Source of the DNA: Halobaculum sp. MBLA0147
GTDB taxonomy: Archaea; Halobacteriota; Halobacteria; Halobacteriales; Haloferacaceae
Reading direction: 5' to 3'
Length of the DNA: 64,000 nt
Assembly: GCF_041361345.1 (NCBI RefSeq)
Contig: NZ_JBGKAD010000002.1
Location: 62,001-126,000, forward strand
This document shows positions 27,936 through 37,325 of the stretch, piece by piece; within the stretch, counting starts at the first letter, position 1; each line of letters starts with the position of its first letter. Both the position numbers and the translations under genes were made by a program. The notes beneath the pieces are model-generated. The model was not told the DNA's origin, did no database searches, and was given only the letters and a program-made list of their open reading frames with translations.

Positions 27936-30344
27936 ATGAGTCCCGACGCAGACGGCTCCCAAGACGAAGCACGACGAGGATTGACGGACAGACAATATCA
28001 GGAGGATACAGAGGCAACAACCGTATCGGCTAACCACGAGCGGTTTCAACAACGTGTCGACGATGTTCTAAGTGCCTCAACGACCGATGAGGTAGCCAGG
28101 ACCACGGTCCAACTCATCGTCGAATCGTTCGACCTCAAGCGGGCTGCATTGTACGAGCGTGTCGGCGAGCGACTATGTTTAGTCACCGAAAATACAGATA
28201 CAAAAACGCCCTTCCCTGAGCACCTCTCGATCCAGCACGACACACTCCGTCAACTTCTCCACGATGGTACCGTTGTGAGCGGTACTCCACCGAGTGCGAT
28301 ACCAATAGACAGTGAATGGTGTGCGGCACCGACGGGTGAAGGCGGACTGATCGTCGGTGTAGAACCTAAATCAGATCGAGAGCTAATCATAAATCACAAT
28401 CGGCTGTCTCGGTTCGCGACAGTAGTTGGGACAGCACTCCATCTTGTAGACGATGGGGTAAGTCGTGACCAATTCACCACGACCGCCTCAGATTTGTCCA
28501 GTGAAGATATCTTACCAGCCGTTATTCGAGAGGTTTACCCTGACTACGCCTTCCTCTACGATGCCGACGGGACCTATCAAGACGTGCTCTTGGGTCAACG
28601 TGACGTATCTGCCATTACTCGTGAGGAACTCATTGGGTCGACGCTCACAGACGTATTCCCGGCGCAGACAGCAAGTCGGATTCACGATGCAATCCGGACC
28701 GCAGTCGAGACTGACACACGACAGACCGTCGAGTACCCAGTCGATGCAGTCGAAGGCCGCCGCGTGTTCGAGGGCGTTGTGACTCCTATCGTCGTCGATG
28801 GGACCGATCAGGCCGTCTTGATCGCGCGTGATGTGACCGAACGGTCACAGCGGGAATCCAAACTCAGGCGCGTACAGAGGCGGTCTGAGTGGGTCCTGGA
28901 GTCGACGACCGCAGCAACCTGGAGTATCGAGTTTGACGGGGATGGAATCTCATTTCTCCAAGGAGCCACCGAATGTCTGTTTCCGGAAGCGGCCCCAGAT
29001 GTCTCCTCCGTAATCGAGTACTTTGATATCATCGTCCATCCAGACGACAGAGAACGAGTCGTCGACGCCTACGAGGCGGTTCGAGATCGACGTCAAGAAG
29101 AAGTCCACATCACCTATCGGACACACCCCGAACACGGTGACGTGCGGTGGCTCGCCGTAGACGGATTTGTCAGAGAAACTGACACTCACCACGAACTCGT
29201 TGGGCATTCCGCCGATGTAACTATCGAGAAACAGCAAGAACACCAACTCGAGACGCTCCACCAGTTCACACATGCGATCACGGTCGCCGATTCCGTCGAG
29301 GGGATTTGTCGGCGAACCGTTGAGGCGAGTAGAGCTGCTTTTGGATTCTCTGCGTCCCTCGTCAGCCTCGTTTCTGAAGATAGGCTGGTGCCCCAAGCGA
29401 CTACAGAAGACCTCTCGTCAGAGGAGTTCTCCGAAATACCCGTCAACGAAGGAATCGCTGGACGGACGTACAGGACCGGCGAGTCAATGATCGTCAACGA
29501 CACAACCGTGGAGGAGAGAGTATATGATGATCCACCATATCGGTCACTACTCAGCGTTCCGATTGGTGACCACGGGAACTTGCAGGCCGCCGCAGAACGG
29601 CCGGGTGCGTTCGACGCCACCGATCGCGAACTTGCCGAGACACTGGCACAGTACACCGAGAATGCGCTGGACCTTTTAGAATCAAGAAAGGACCTTAAAT
29701 ACCAGAATAACCGGTTGGAAAAATTCGCGTCTGTCGTATCACACGACCTCCGAAATCCACTGAACGTTGCGTCCGGCCGGATCGAACTCGCTCAACGCGA
29801 GTGTGGGAGTGATCACCTCGCGGCGGCAGAAGAGGCTATCAACCGGAGTCAGCAGTTAATCGACGATCTCCTCACATTGACCAATTCGGAATCCGACCAT
29901 TCTGAGAGCACTGTGTTCCTCGAAACTATCGCCAAGCAGGTGTGGACGACCATCGATGGACCCGAGGCAATACTCGATATCCAGACTGGAGTCAATGTGA
30001 CCGCCACAGAGTCACGACTCCGTCAACTGATAGCGAACTTGTTCGGGAACGCCGTCAAACATGGTGGTCCGGCAGTCACAGTGACGGTCGAGACAGTCCG
30101 TTCGGACGACAAGCCTGTCGGATTCGCGGTCACAGACGACGGCTCGGGTCTGCAGACTGACGAATACGACCACGTGTTCGATCACGGATATACGACAGCT
30201 GACTCTGGGACGGGCCTCGGCCTCGCAATCGTCTCTGACGTGGCCAGCGAGCACGGGTGGGAAGTATCGATGATGGAGAGCGCTGCTGGCGGTGTCCGTG
30301 TCGAAGTGACTGGTGTCGAGACGAGATATGACGAAACAAAATAA
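27936..30344 (+). CDS. Multi-domain GAF-PAS-PAS-GAF sensor histidine kinase
   Basis: This is an 802-residue soluble kinase. In order it has an N-terminal GAF-like domain (about 35-180), a PAS domain with YPDYAFLYDADGTYQDVLLG (about 200-310), a second PAS of the PAS_3 type (about 325-440, IIVHPDDRERVVDAY), a second GAF domain (about 455-590, ASLVSLVSEDRLVPQA), and a HisKA helix with His603 in VVSHDLRNPLNVA. The HATPase domain ends it, with IANLFGNAVKHGG, VTDDGSGLQTDE and TGLGLAIVSDVASE. All catalytic motifs are intact. Codon use is AT-richer than in the flanking genes. The first PAS closely resembles that of the kinase at 8204. Its 3' end is 8 bases from the convergent hybrid gene. Confidence 0.9.
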   Translation: MSPDADGSQDEARRGLTDRQYQEDTEATTVSANHERFQQRVDDVLSASTTDEVARTTVQLIVESFDLKRAALYERVGERLCLVTENTDTKTPFPEHLSIQHDTLRQLLHDGTVVSGTPPSAIPIDSEWCAAPTGEGGLIVGVEPKSDRELIINHNRLSRFATVVGTALHLVDDGVSRDQFTTTASDLSSEDILPAVIREVYPDYAFLYDADGTYQDVLLGQRDVSAITREELIGSTLTDVFPAQTASRIHDAIRTAVETDTRQTVEYPVDAVEGRRVFEGVVTPIVVDGTDQAVLIARDVTERSQRESKLRRVQRRSEWVLESTTAATWSIEFDGDGISFLQGATECLFPEAAPDVSSVIEYFDIIVHPDDRERVVDAYEAVRDRRQEEVHITYRTHPEHGDVRWLAVDGFVRETDTHHELVGHSADVTIEKQQEHQLETLHQFTHAITVADSVEGICRRTVEASRAAFGFSASLVSLVSEDRLVPQATTEDLSSEEFSEIPVNEGIAGRTYRTGESMIVNDTTVEERVYDDPPYRSLLSVPIGDHGNLQAAAERPGAFDATDRELAETLAQYTENALDLLESRKDLKYQNNRLEKFASVVSHDLRNPLNVASGRIELAQRECGSDHLAAAEEAINRSQQLIDDLLTLTNSESDHSESTVFLETIAKQVWTTIDGPEAILDIQTGVNVTATESRLRQLIANLFGNAVKHGGPAVTVTVETVRSDDKPVGFAVTDDGSGLQTDEYDHVFDHGYTTADSGTGLGLAIVSDVASEHGWEVSMMESAAGGVRVEVTGVETRYDETK

Positions 30345-30352
30345 ACTCGGAG

Positions 30353-31837
30353 TCAGCGAGTCGGTACCGGGATAGTCCCGATGCCAGACACGAGGAACTC
30401 TGCACCACCACTACTCTCGGCTACCTCAATATCCCACCCGTGTGCTAGAGCGATCTGTCGAACAATCGTCATCCCGAATCCAGGATTGTCGTCGTTTGTC
30501 GTGAACCCAGAATTGAAGACGACAGTCGGGTCTTCAAGATCGATACCCGGTCCGTCATCGCGGTATCGGAGTGTTCCACCATCGATATCAATTCGGATAG
30601 AAACATCTCTTCCAGCGTATTCGATAGAGTTCGACAACAGGTGTTCGAAAAGTCGTTGGAGACGACTCGGGTCAGCCTCAATCTCGCGGTCAGCCTCACA
30701 GGTCACGTCGGGGTCAGCGTCGACCGCACTTGCTGCTGCCTCAACGACCTCGGATAGTGGAACCGGTTGGAGGTCGTCAAGGTGCATCTCTTGATCCGAG
30801 AGGCGTAAAACGCTTTCCAGAAGTACTTCCATCCGATCGACTGAATCCTGAGCCTGTTCGAAGTATTCCTCGTTACCGGATTCAGCATACAACGAGAGTG
30901 ACTGCTGAATGACATCAAGCGGATCTTGAAGATCCCGGGAAATTGTCCGACGCATCTCGCGGAGTTGGTCGTTCTGCTGTCGCACTTCGAGTTCTCGTTC
31001 GTGTCGTTCTGTCACATCTCGGCTGTTGACAACAAACCCTGAGACGACTTCATTATCAAGTAAATTGCGCCCACGAGATTCTAAAACCGGCCATTCTCCG
31101 TCTGGGTCGTCAAACCGGAAGTTAACTATCGGTTCCAATGTGGGATCTTCAACGGCTTCGAAGAACTTCTCCATTGCTTCAGAGCGATCATCTGGGTGCG
31201 CGTAGTCAAAAATGTACTCGCCAACAAGTTCATCTGGGTCGTAACCCAGTACCTGCTGTGCGGCGGGCGAGAGGTACTGGAACCGCGCGTTCTCATCAAC
31301 GATCGATACTACGTCTGACGCATTCTGAACGACGGTACTGTACCACTCGTGTGCCTCCTCGACTGCTCCTTTTGCACGGTATTGCTCAACAGCGTTGGAC
31401 AACCGATTTGCCAGTACGGAATACTGCGTTGGATCTGTCTCTTTCTGGAGGTAGTCTGTGACTCCCTTCGAGATTGCCTCACTAGCAATCTCTTCGGAGC
31501 CACGACCAGTGAAAAGAATGAATGGCAGTTCGTCGTCAATTGCCCTGACACTGTCAAGAAACTCAAGTCCATCCTGTCCCGGCATTTCATAATCACTGAC
31601 GATAGCATCGATGTCGCCGGCCTCAACCGTCTTAACAGCTGGTGGCACTCTCGTTTCGGTTTGGACCTCAAATCCTTCCTCTTCACGTTCAAGATATAAC
31701 TCTGTCAACTCAGCGGCTGCAGGATCGTCGTCAACCACCAGCACGTCAACCGTCGACGGCACGATGGTCCCACGGAGGAACGGTGGCAACCCGTCACGAA
31801 GTGATTTGGCGTCGGTGGGGTCGCTCCGATTAGTCAT
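30353..31837 (-). CDS. Receiver-PAS-histidine kinase-like hybrid with Arg in place of the phospho-acceptor His
   Basis: This is a 494-residue hybrid. A receiver domain (about 28-145) has the acidic triad DDD at 36-38, phospho-site Asp82 in SDYEMPG and Lys132 in LQKETDP. A PAS domain follows at about 165-285 (VVQNASDVVSIVDENARFQYL). A HisKA-like helix reads TISRDLQDPLDVI where ISHDLRNPL is expected, so His is replaced by Arg301. The HATPase part keeps FEHLLSNSIEYAG, YRDDGPGIDLE and GFGMTIVRQIALAHG. It can probably bind ATP and be phosphorylated on the receiver, but cannot autophosphorylate on the canonical site. The start overlaps the end of the upstream gene by 8 bases. Confidence 0.9.
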   Translation of the reverse strand: MTNRSDPTDAKSLRDGLPPFLRGTIVPSTVDVLVVDDDPAAAELTELYLEREEEGFEVQTETRVPPAVKTVEAGDIDAIVSDYEMPGQDGLEFLDSVRAIDDELPFILFTGRGSEEIASEAISKGVTDYLQKETDPTQYSVLANRLSNAVEQYRAKGAVEEAHEWYSTVVQNASDVVSIVDENARFQYLSPAAQQVLGYDPDELVGEYIFDYAHPDDRSEAMEKFFEAVEDPTLEPIVNFRFDDPDGEWPVLESRGRNLLDNEVVSGFVVNSRDVTERHERELEVRQQNDQLREMRRTISRDLQDPLDVIQQSLSLYAESGNEEYFEQAQDSVDRMEVLLESVLRLSDQEMHLDDLQPVPLSEVVEAAASAVDADPDVTCEADREIEADPSRLQRLFEHLLSNSIEYAGRDVSIRIDIDGGTLRYRDDGPGIDLEDPTVVFNSGFTTNDDNPGFGMTIVRQIALAHGWDIEVAESSGGAEFLVSGIGTIPVPTR

Positions 31838-32540
31838 CGCGGTGCCCCCTCAGGATTCGGTTGAAATACGGTATCATCACGTTGACAGCTTGTTGCCAGT
31901 GGTTTTCACTGTGCATATCGTGTAGTTCGACGGCGAGCGTATACCGGGCTGCCTCTGGTCCGTACCCTGACTGTCCGTGTTTTGGCTTGTCTGGGTATGA
32001 CTGGTCACCGATGGCTGCCCGCAGTTCGTACATTTGCGCGCGCTGAAGATGCTCATGATAGTTGCCGCCTGACTTGTGTTTGCGCCAACCAACGGTGCTC
32101 TGTTTCGCGTATGCTGGATTCATACCGACGATAGCCGCACGTTCACGAAACTTCGATGCGACCGGAGCCCAGTCGACACAGTTGTACGCTGCTTGAGGAC
32201 TGTCAGTCTCCGGACAGTTGGTGTCTTCACTTTTTGACCCGTTGGTACTCTCATCGTGACCATCATCACCAGCACTTACGGACGACTGGAGTGCAGCGAA
32301 CTCAACCTCATCTTTTCGGAACAGTGCATCGACATATGCCTGAGCCGCCTCTTTAGCTGCCTTAGTGTTAAGATGTTTGAATTGTAGTCTATCAACGGTA
32401 GAAAAGGCCTCGATCGCTTCTGCTCTGCGTCCGCGGTCGTGCGCACGAAACCCACGGCAGACCTCTCGAGCCATCCGTGCTGCTGTCGCATTTTGATTAT
32501 CGCCGGGTCGCTCGACGTGGTCTACGTCACCAGTACTCAT
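31830..32540 (-). CDS. Unknown island protein, first gene of the hybrid-kinase operon
   Basis: This is a 236-residue protein I do not recognise. The N-terminal half is helical (AREVCRGFRAHDRGRRAEAI, then KAAKEAAQAYVDALF), resembling a TPR-like bundle. A polar acidic linker lies at about 90-115, and the C-terminal half contains a conserved-looking basic segment (GWRKHKSGGNYHEHLQRAQM) and NHWQQAVNVMIPYFNR. No membrane segment or metal site is apparent. It is transcribed before, and overlaps by 8 bases, the receiver hybrid, so the two are probably co-translated. An AATTATTTG box lies about 34 bases upstream of ATG 32540. Confidence 0.75.
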   Translation of the reverse strand: MSTGDVDHVERPGDNQNATAARMAREVCRGFRAHDRGRRAEAIEAFSTVDRLQFKHLNTKAAKEAAQAYVDALFRKDEVEFAALQSSVSAGDDGHDESTNGSKSEDTNCPETDSPQAAYNCVDWAPVASKFRERAAIVGMNPAYAKQSTVGWRKHKSGGNYHEHLQRAQMYELRAAIGDQSYPDKPKHGQSGYGPEAARYTLAVELHDMHSENHWQQAVNVMIPYFNRILRGHRDD

Positions 32541-32710
32541 GTCAGCATCAGCTAGTCAACGGGAGGGTACAAATAATTTATTATCTATAAACAAGCTAGC
32601 CAACTGTGAGCCGGCAACTGGCTTTGTCCGGAGCTTGGATGCTTCACGAAGTCAAAATAAATTTCTATATAATCACAAGTCTAAAATATAGATATTTTAC
32701 AATTATCTGA

Positions 32711-33153
32711 AATACCGAAGCACCAACAGAACCATCCGTCCGAGCCGATTCGTTGATCTCGCGGCTGTTCTCGAACGTACTGGAGAACAGTGTCGGCCAC
32801 AACGACTCCACACCCGTCGGGTCGACGTACGTGCGACGGTCGACGGACGGACCGTCGTGATCGAGATCGAAGACGACGGACCTGGAATTCCAGAGACAGA
32901 CCGAGAGACACTGTTCGAGCACGTCGGGAAGAACGGTACCGACCACGGCCTCGGACTCTCGATCGTCGCGACGCTCGCCACTCGGTACGGCGGCGAAGTC
33001 GAACTAACCGAGACCGGGCCGACCGGGACGACGATCACGATCCGGCTGCCAGTGGCCGACCACGGGCCGACAGATCCACAGAGAGTCTTCGCGCCCGACG
33101 CCGTGTCGGCTCCGACGGACACGTCCGGACCGGCGCCACTGGAGATCGAGTGA
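32711..33153 (+). pseudogene. Truncated, frameshifted histidine kinase remnant
   Basis: Only the C-terminal ATPase part of a kinase remains. One frame from 32711 gives SVRADSLISRLFSNVLENSV then GHND, a clear N-box, and runs to about 32830. The neighbouring frame then continues with VRATVDGRTVVIEIEDDGPG (G1 box) and HGLGLSIVATLATRYGG (G2 box) to the stop at 33153. The sensor and phospho-acceptor parts are missing, and the 5' break coincides with the right edge of the AT-rich island. The remnant itself has the GC-rich style of the chromosome. A sequencing error could explain the frameshift but not the truncation. Confidence 0.8.
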
Positions 33154-33377
33154 CACGAGTCGGTCGACTCTTCCACCGACGGTGTGGACCTCACTGGAGA
33201 CGACACCTGATCTCCGTCACCCGAAGTTTCACGGGGGGGACCGCGGTAACGTGTGACAGTTATCATGTCGGTGGCACCACACGCCGGTCGCGACGTGCAG
33301 CGGACACCGGACGCTCGACGGACTGTCCGAGGGCCACGACCGTTCACTGCGTCGAATCACACGGCGGGTGAGACGGC

Positions 33378-35750
33378 GTGAGAGTCGACCCGCGTCGGAG
33401 TTACCCGGCGAAACTCGTCGCCGGATTCGGCGTTGTCCTGATCGTCGTCGCCGCACTCGGCGCGTTCACGGTCGTCTCCGTCGGTGAGACCGTCGAGGCG
33501 AACAACGTCGAGACCATCTCGGGCGAAGCGACGGCCGTCGGAGACGTGGTCGAGGCCACACTGGACGACCTCCGTGGCTCCGCGATCACGGCTGCCGACG
33601 AGACGAGCCGAGCACGCGAGAGGCTTGAGATCTCCGCGGAGACGCGCGACGAGTTGAACAGTCGCTACCAGCGGCGGAGCTTCGCCAACAACGTCGCGGG
33701 ACTCCACCTCGTCGACCCCGAGTCTGGGGAGGTCTTGGCATCCTCGCAGTCCGCGGCGGTCGGCGACCAGATCACCGCCGTCGGGATTCCACTCCCCGAG
33801 ACGGTCAAACGAGGGGGAACCCAGATCGCGTACGTCGACAGCGCGGGTGAGAACGGCTCGTGGGTCGTGTACGCCGGGACGAACCAAGGGAACCTGATCG
33901 TCCAGCGGACGCCGTACTCGTACGTCGACGAGGCAGTCGACGGCTTCGTCAATCGGAGTCGCGTTCGGATCGTGAACGACGCCGGCGTCGTCGTCTACGA
34001 CAGTCGCACGCCCGCCGCGGTCGGCACCCAACACACCGACGGCGAGGGCGTCTCCTCGCCCGCCGTCCGGGCGGGGCTGAACGGGAGCACAGGTTCGACG
34101 TCGGTGAGTGGCGCGAACAGCGCGACGGGGACGGAGTTGGTCGTCGGCCACAGTGCCCGGATCGGCTCCACGAACTGGGTCGCCGTGTCGTACGCCGAAC
34201 CGTCCGTCCTGTTCGCCTCCGTCGGTGAAGTGCGGAACAACCTCTTCGTGTTACTCGGCGGCGTCGCGGTCGCGCTCGTCGGCTTCGGGCTCGTGGTCGA
34301 ACGCCCGGCAGTGCGGGAGCTACGGCGGTTGACGAGACGCGTCGGCGCGATGGAGTCGGGTGATCTCGAAACCGCGGTGGAGACGGAGCGACGCGACGAG
34401 TTCGGCGAGTTGGGCGACGGGTTGGAGGCGATGCGGACCCGACTCCGCGAACGGATCGAGGAGGCGGAGCGGGCGACCGAAGAGGCGGAGGCCGCTCGCG
34501 AGGACGCCGAGGCCGCACGGGAGGAGGCAGAGGCCCTCTCGAACCACCTAGAGACGAAGGCCGACGACTACCGCGTGGCGATCCAGACCCTCGCGGAGGG
34601 AGACTTCACCGTCCGCGTCGACCCGGAGAGCGATCACGACGGGATGCGAGAGATCGGCGAGACGCTCAACGAGGTCGTCGGCGACCTCGAGACGACACTC
34701 GCGGGTGTCCAGGGCTTCGCCACGGAGGTCGCAGACTCGATGACCGCACTCGCGGCCAGCGCCGACGAGATCGAGAGTGCGACGGCAGACGTCTCCGGGA
34801 CGGTCCAGTCGATCAGTGCGGGGACGGACGAACAGCGCGAGCGACTCGCCTCCGTCGCCGACGAGATGGGCAACATGTCGGCGACGGTCGAGGAGGTCGC
34901 CGCCACCTCCGGAGAAGTCGCAGACAACGCGGCGACGGCGGCAGAACTCAGTCGCGAGGGACGTGACGCGGCCGAAGACGCCGTGGCGGCGTTGGACGAG
35001 GTGGAGGGGGTGACGGCCGAGGCCGTCGAGGAGGTGGACGAGTTGGTCGAGCAGGTCGAACAGATCGAGCAGTTCGCGGACGTGATCGGCGACATCGCCG
35101 AGCAGACGGACATGCTCGCGTTGAACGCCAACGTCGAGGCGGCACGGACCGACAGCGACTCCGACGGGTTCGCGGTGGTGGCAGACGAGATCAAGCAACT
35201 CGCCGAGGAGGCGGGCGACCGCGCCGACGACATCGAGGCGCTCGTCAGCGACGTGACGGACCAGACCACGGCCACGGCCGATCGGATGCGGACGACCAAC
35301 GAACGGCTCCGTTCGTCCGTGGAGACGGTCGAGACGGCGATCGACGCGTTGGTCGACATCGGCGAGGTCGTCGAGCGGACGAACGACGGCGTCCAGAACA
35401 TCGACCAGGCCACCGACGACCAGGCGGCCACGACCGAAGAGGTGACGGCGACGGTCGAGGAGGTGCGCGAGATCGCGACGGAGAACGCCGACGAGGCCAG
35501 CGACGCCGCCGCGGCCGCCGAGCAACAGACCGCCACCGTCTCCGAGGTGGCTCGTACCGCAGAACAGATCGCGAGCGAGGCGGACGACCTGCGCGCGGCG
35601 ACGGATCGGTTCACCGTCGCGGCGGAGACGGCGGGCGGCGAGCGTAGTGCGTCCGACGGAGGCACTGACGGTGACGAACGCGAGAGAAGGGAGAGCGACA
35701 CCGACGACGCTACGTCCAGAGACCCACCCGGCGTGACGGAGGGCGAGTGA
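33378..35750 (+). CDS. Membrane-bound methyl-accepting chemotaxis transducer (Htr)
   Basis: This is a 790-residue transducer. Helix 1 (about residues 10-36) and helix 2 (about 286-308) bracket an extracellular dCache-like sensor of about 250 residues (SWVVYAGTNQGNLIVQRTPY, FVNRSRVRIVNDAGVVVY). A HAMP domain and a second HAMP-like helix pair follow (GDLETAVETERRDEFGELGD; EGDFTVRVDPESDHDGMREI), then the coiled-coil signalling domain with tip [20 protein letters not shown]. The C-terminal about 35 residues are an acidic, disordered tail. It should sense a small external ligand and signal to CheA. No che genes are in the window. The GTG 33378 start gives a short basic cytoplasmic N-terminus. Confidence 0.93.
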   Translation: MRVDPRRSYPAKLVAGFGVVLIVVAALGAFTVVSVGETVEANNVETISGEATAVGDVVEATLDDLRGSAITAADETSRARERLEISAETRDELNSRYQRRSFANNVAGLHLVDPESGEVLASSQSAAVGDQITAVGIPLPETVKRGGTQIAYVDSAGENGSWVVYAGTNQGNLIVQRTPYSYVDEAVDGFVNRSRVRIVNDAGVVVYDSRTPAAVGTQHTDGEGVSSPAVRAGLNGSTGSTSVSGANSATGTELVVGHSARIGSTNWVAVSYAEPSVLFASVGEVRNNLFVLLGGVAVALVGFGLVVERPAVRELRRLTRRVGAMESGDLETAVETERRDEFGELGDGLEAMRTRLRERIEEAERATEEAEAAREDAEAAREEAEALSNHLETKADDYRVAIQTLAEGDFTVRVDPESDHDGMREIGETLNEVVGDLETTLAGVQGFATEVADSMTALAASADEIESATADVSGTVQSISAGTDEQRERLASVADEMGNMSATVEEVAATSGEVADNAATAAELSREGRDAAEDAVAALDEVEGVTAEAVEEVDELVEQVEQIEQFADVIGDIAEQTDMLALNANVEAARTDSDSDGFAVVADEIKQLAEEAGDRADDIEALVSDVTDQTTATADRMRTTNERLRSSVETVETAIDALVDIGEVVERTNDGVQNIDQATDDQAATTEEVTATVEEVREIATENADEASDAAAAAEQQTATVSEVARTAEQIASEADDLRAATDRFTVAAETAGGERSASDGGTDGDERERRESDTDDATSRDPPGVTEGE

Positions 35751-35768
35751 CCCGACGACCGCCGGGGA

Positions 35769-37070
35769 TCAGTCCCCTCGATCCGCCGACGTGGGGGGCC
35801 GAGGTGTGGAGCCGGTCGCGATCCGTCGCACTGCACCCGACGCGACGAGGGCGATCGCGACTTCGAGCCCGCCCGCGACGAGGAAGGCGGGCCAGTAGCC
35901 GGCGACCGCGGTGACGACACCGCCGACGAGGAACCCGCTCAACATGCCGAGGCTCCCGAACACGTTGAACCCACCCATCGCCGTGCCGCGTTCTGCGGGC
36001 GGGGTCACGTCGGTGACGAGCGCCATCGTCGTCGGGGAGACGAACGCGCCACAGACGCCGACGACGACGAGCAGCGCCGCGGCGGTCACGAACGTCGGTG
36101 CGAGTGCGACGGCGACGATCCCGAGTCCGTACGCGATCGAGCCGACGACGACCGGGAGGAACCGGCCGACGCGATCCGACAGCGACCCGACGGGGTACTG
36201 CAACGCGGCGAACGGGAGGAAGAACAGCGCCAGCGCCCCGCCCGCGACCGTGGCGTCGATCCCGAACGTGTCCCGGAGGTACGCCACACCCGTCAACGCG
36301 AAGAATCCGGCCGTCAGGCGGTCGACGTAGCCGAACGCGTACGGGACGAGGAGGGTCGGCCGCGACCGCAGTCGCTCGCCGACCTCGCCGACCGGGAGCC
36401 CGCCGCCGTCGACGCGGTCCGGGACGGTCGCCGCCAGCAGTCCCGCACCGACGAGGAGCACCGCGCCACCGTACAGCGGTGCCAACGGGTCGGCCGTGGC
36501 GAGTCGGCCGCCGACGACGGAGCCGAGTGCGGCACCGAGCCCGATCGCGGTGCCGGCCGCACCCATGTTCCGGCCGTTCCCGCCGCCCAGATCCATCAGC
36601 GTCGTGATCGCCAACGAGAACGCGCCGACGACGAACGCACCGCCGACGACTCGCAGGCCGAGGACCGCGCCGAACCCGAGGCCGAGCGTCGGACTCGCGG
36701 CGACGAGCAGGTAGCTCGCCGCACCGCCGCCCGCGCCGAGGACGATCAGCGGTCGCCGTGCGCCCACGGCGTCGCTGACCGCTCCCCAGACGACCGCGAA
36801 CGCGACGAGGGCGCCGAACTCCGCGATCAGAAACTGGCTCCGGGCGAGGATCCCGGTGCCACCGCCCAGCGCGGCGACGGTCTCCGCGAGCCCGGGGTAC
36901 AACAGGACCTGCGAGACCAGCACCGACCAGACGACGAGCGCCAGTCGGCGGCGGTCGCGGTCGGCGACTGTGGTGTCGCCGCCGTCTGGCGTGGTGTCGC
37001 TGTCGTCGGTCGTGCGGTCGCGACCGGCTCTCGCGCGGTCGCGGTCCGCGGCTGTCGGTTCCTCGGGCAC
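35769..37070 (-). CDS. Major facilitator superfamily transporter
   Basis: This is a 433-residue permease with 12 predicted membrane helices after a 40-residue polar acidic N-terminus. The MFS signature between helices 2 and 3 is present as WGAVSDAVGARRPLIV, and the equivalent in the second half as GSLSDRVGRFLPVV. The motif VSPTTMALVTDVTPPAERGT is typical of the drug-efflux-like branch. The substrate is unknown; export is more likely than import. It is convergent with the transducer gene, leaving 18 bases between stops. The start is GTG 37070. Confidence 0.9.
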   Translation of the reverse strand: MPEEPTAADRDRARAGRDRTTDDSDTTPDGGDTTVADRDRRRLALVVWSVLVSQVLLYPGLAETVAALGGGTGILARSQFLIAEFGALVAFAVVWGAVSDAVGARRPLIVLGAGGGAASYLLVAASPTLGLGFGAVLGLRVVGGAFVVGAFSLAITTLMDLGGGNGRNMGAAGTAIGLGAALGSVVGGRLATADPLAPLYGGAVLLVGAGLLAATVPDRVDGGGLPVGEVGERLRSRPTLLVPYAFGYVDRLTAGFFALTGVAYLRDTFGIDATVAGGALALFFLPFAALQYPVGSLSDRVGRFLPVVVGSIAYGLGIVAVALAPTFVTAAALLVVVGVCGAFVSPTTMALVTDVTPPAERGTAMGGFNVFGSLGMLSGFLVGGVVTAVAGYWPAFLVAGGLEVAIALVASGAVRRIATGSTPRPPTSADRGD

Positions 37071-37263
37071 GAGTAGAGTGGTCGATCTGGCTCCGGGTGG
37101 TGTCGTCGACGGGTGACCGACCGGCGTCGCCTCGTCGCCGAGCGGCCGGTGAACTCCGTCGTTCTTCTCCGTCCACCGGTTGGACCGTCGTGGGGAAGTC
37201 AGGTTCGGTGTCCGAGTCGGACCGGCGAGTGTGGGTAGACGAGAGCACGACGGTGTGCCGTCG

Positions 37264-37284
37264 GCTTCGTAGCTACGAAGCTAC
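37264..37284 (+). promoter_or_regulatory. Overlapping perfect palindromes upstream of the gene at 37326
   Basis: GCTTCGTAGCTACGAAGC (37264-37281) is a perfect 18-bp palindrome. It overlaps a second inverted repeat, GTAGCT-ACGA-AGCTAC (37269-37284), shifted by four bases. Both lie 42-62 bases before ATG 37326, the position of an upstream operator. No clear TATA box separates them from the gene. Confidence 0.6.
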
Positions 37285-37325
37285 ACGAGTGGCGAGCCAC
37301 CAGACGGACGCGGAGGCACGAGGAG

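Larger units (their letters stand above)
27717..32710. other. AT-richer accessory island
   Basis: From just after the regulator stop to about 32710 the base composition and codon choice differ visibly from both flanks. Third positions often hold A or T, intergenic DNA is AT-rich, and codons such as ATA, AGA, TTA and CAA recur. It carries a multi-domain histidine kinase, a receiver-PAS-kinase hybrid and an unknown protein, and it abuts a truncated kinase remnant on the right. I found no integrase, tRNA or clear flanking direct repeats, so the mode of transfer is open. Confidence 0.6.

Noticed and set aside
27717-32740. Flanking direct repeats that would define an integrated element
   Set aside because: Only matches of about 8 bases (GTCAGCAT, CAAGCTA) were found, which is within chance; no attachment site is claimed.
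33154-33377. Regulatory role for GAGTC-GGTC-GACTC upstream of the membrane transducer
   Set aside because: The arms are only 5 bp and lie about 200 bases from the start; this is common by chance in GC-rich DNA.
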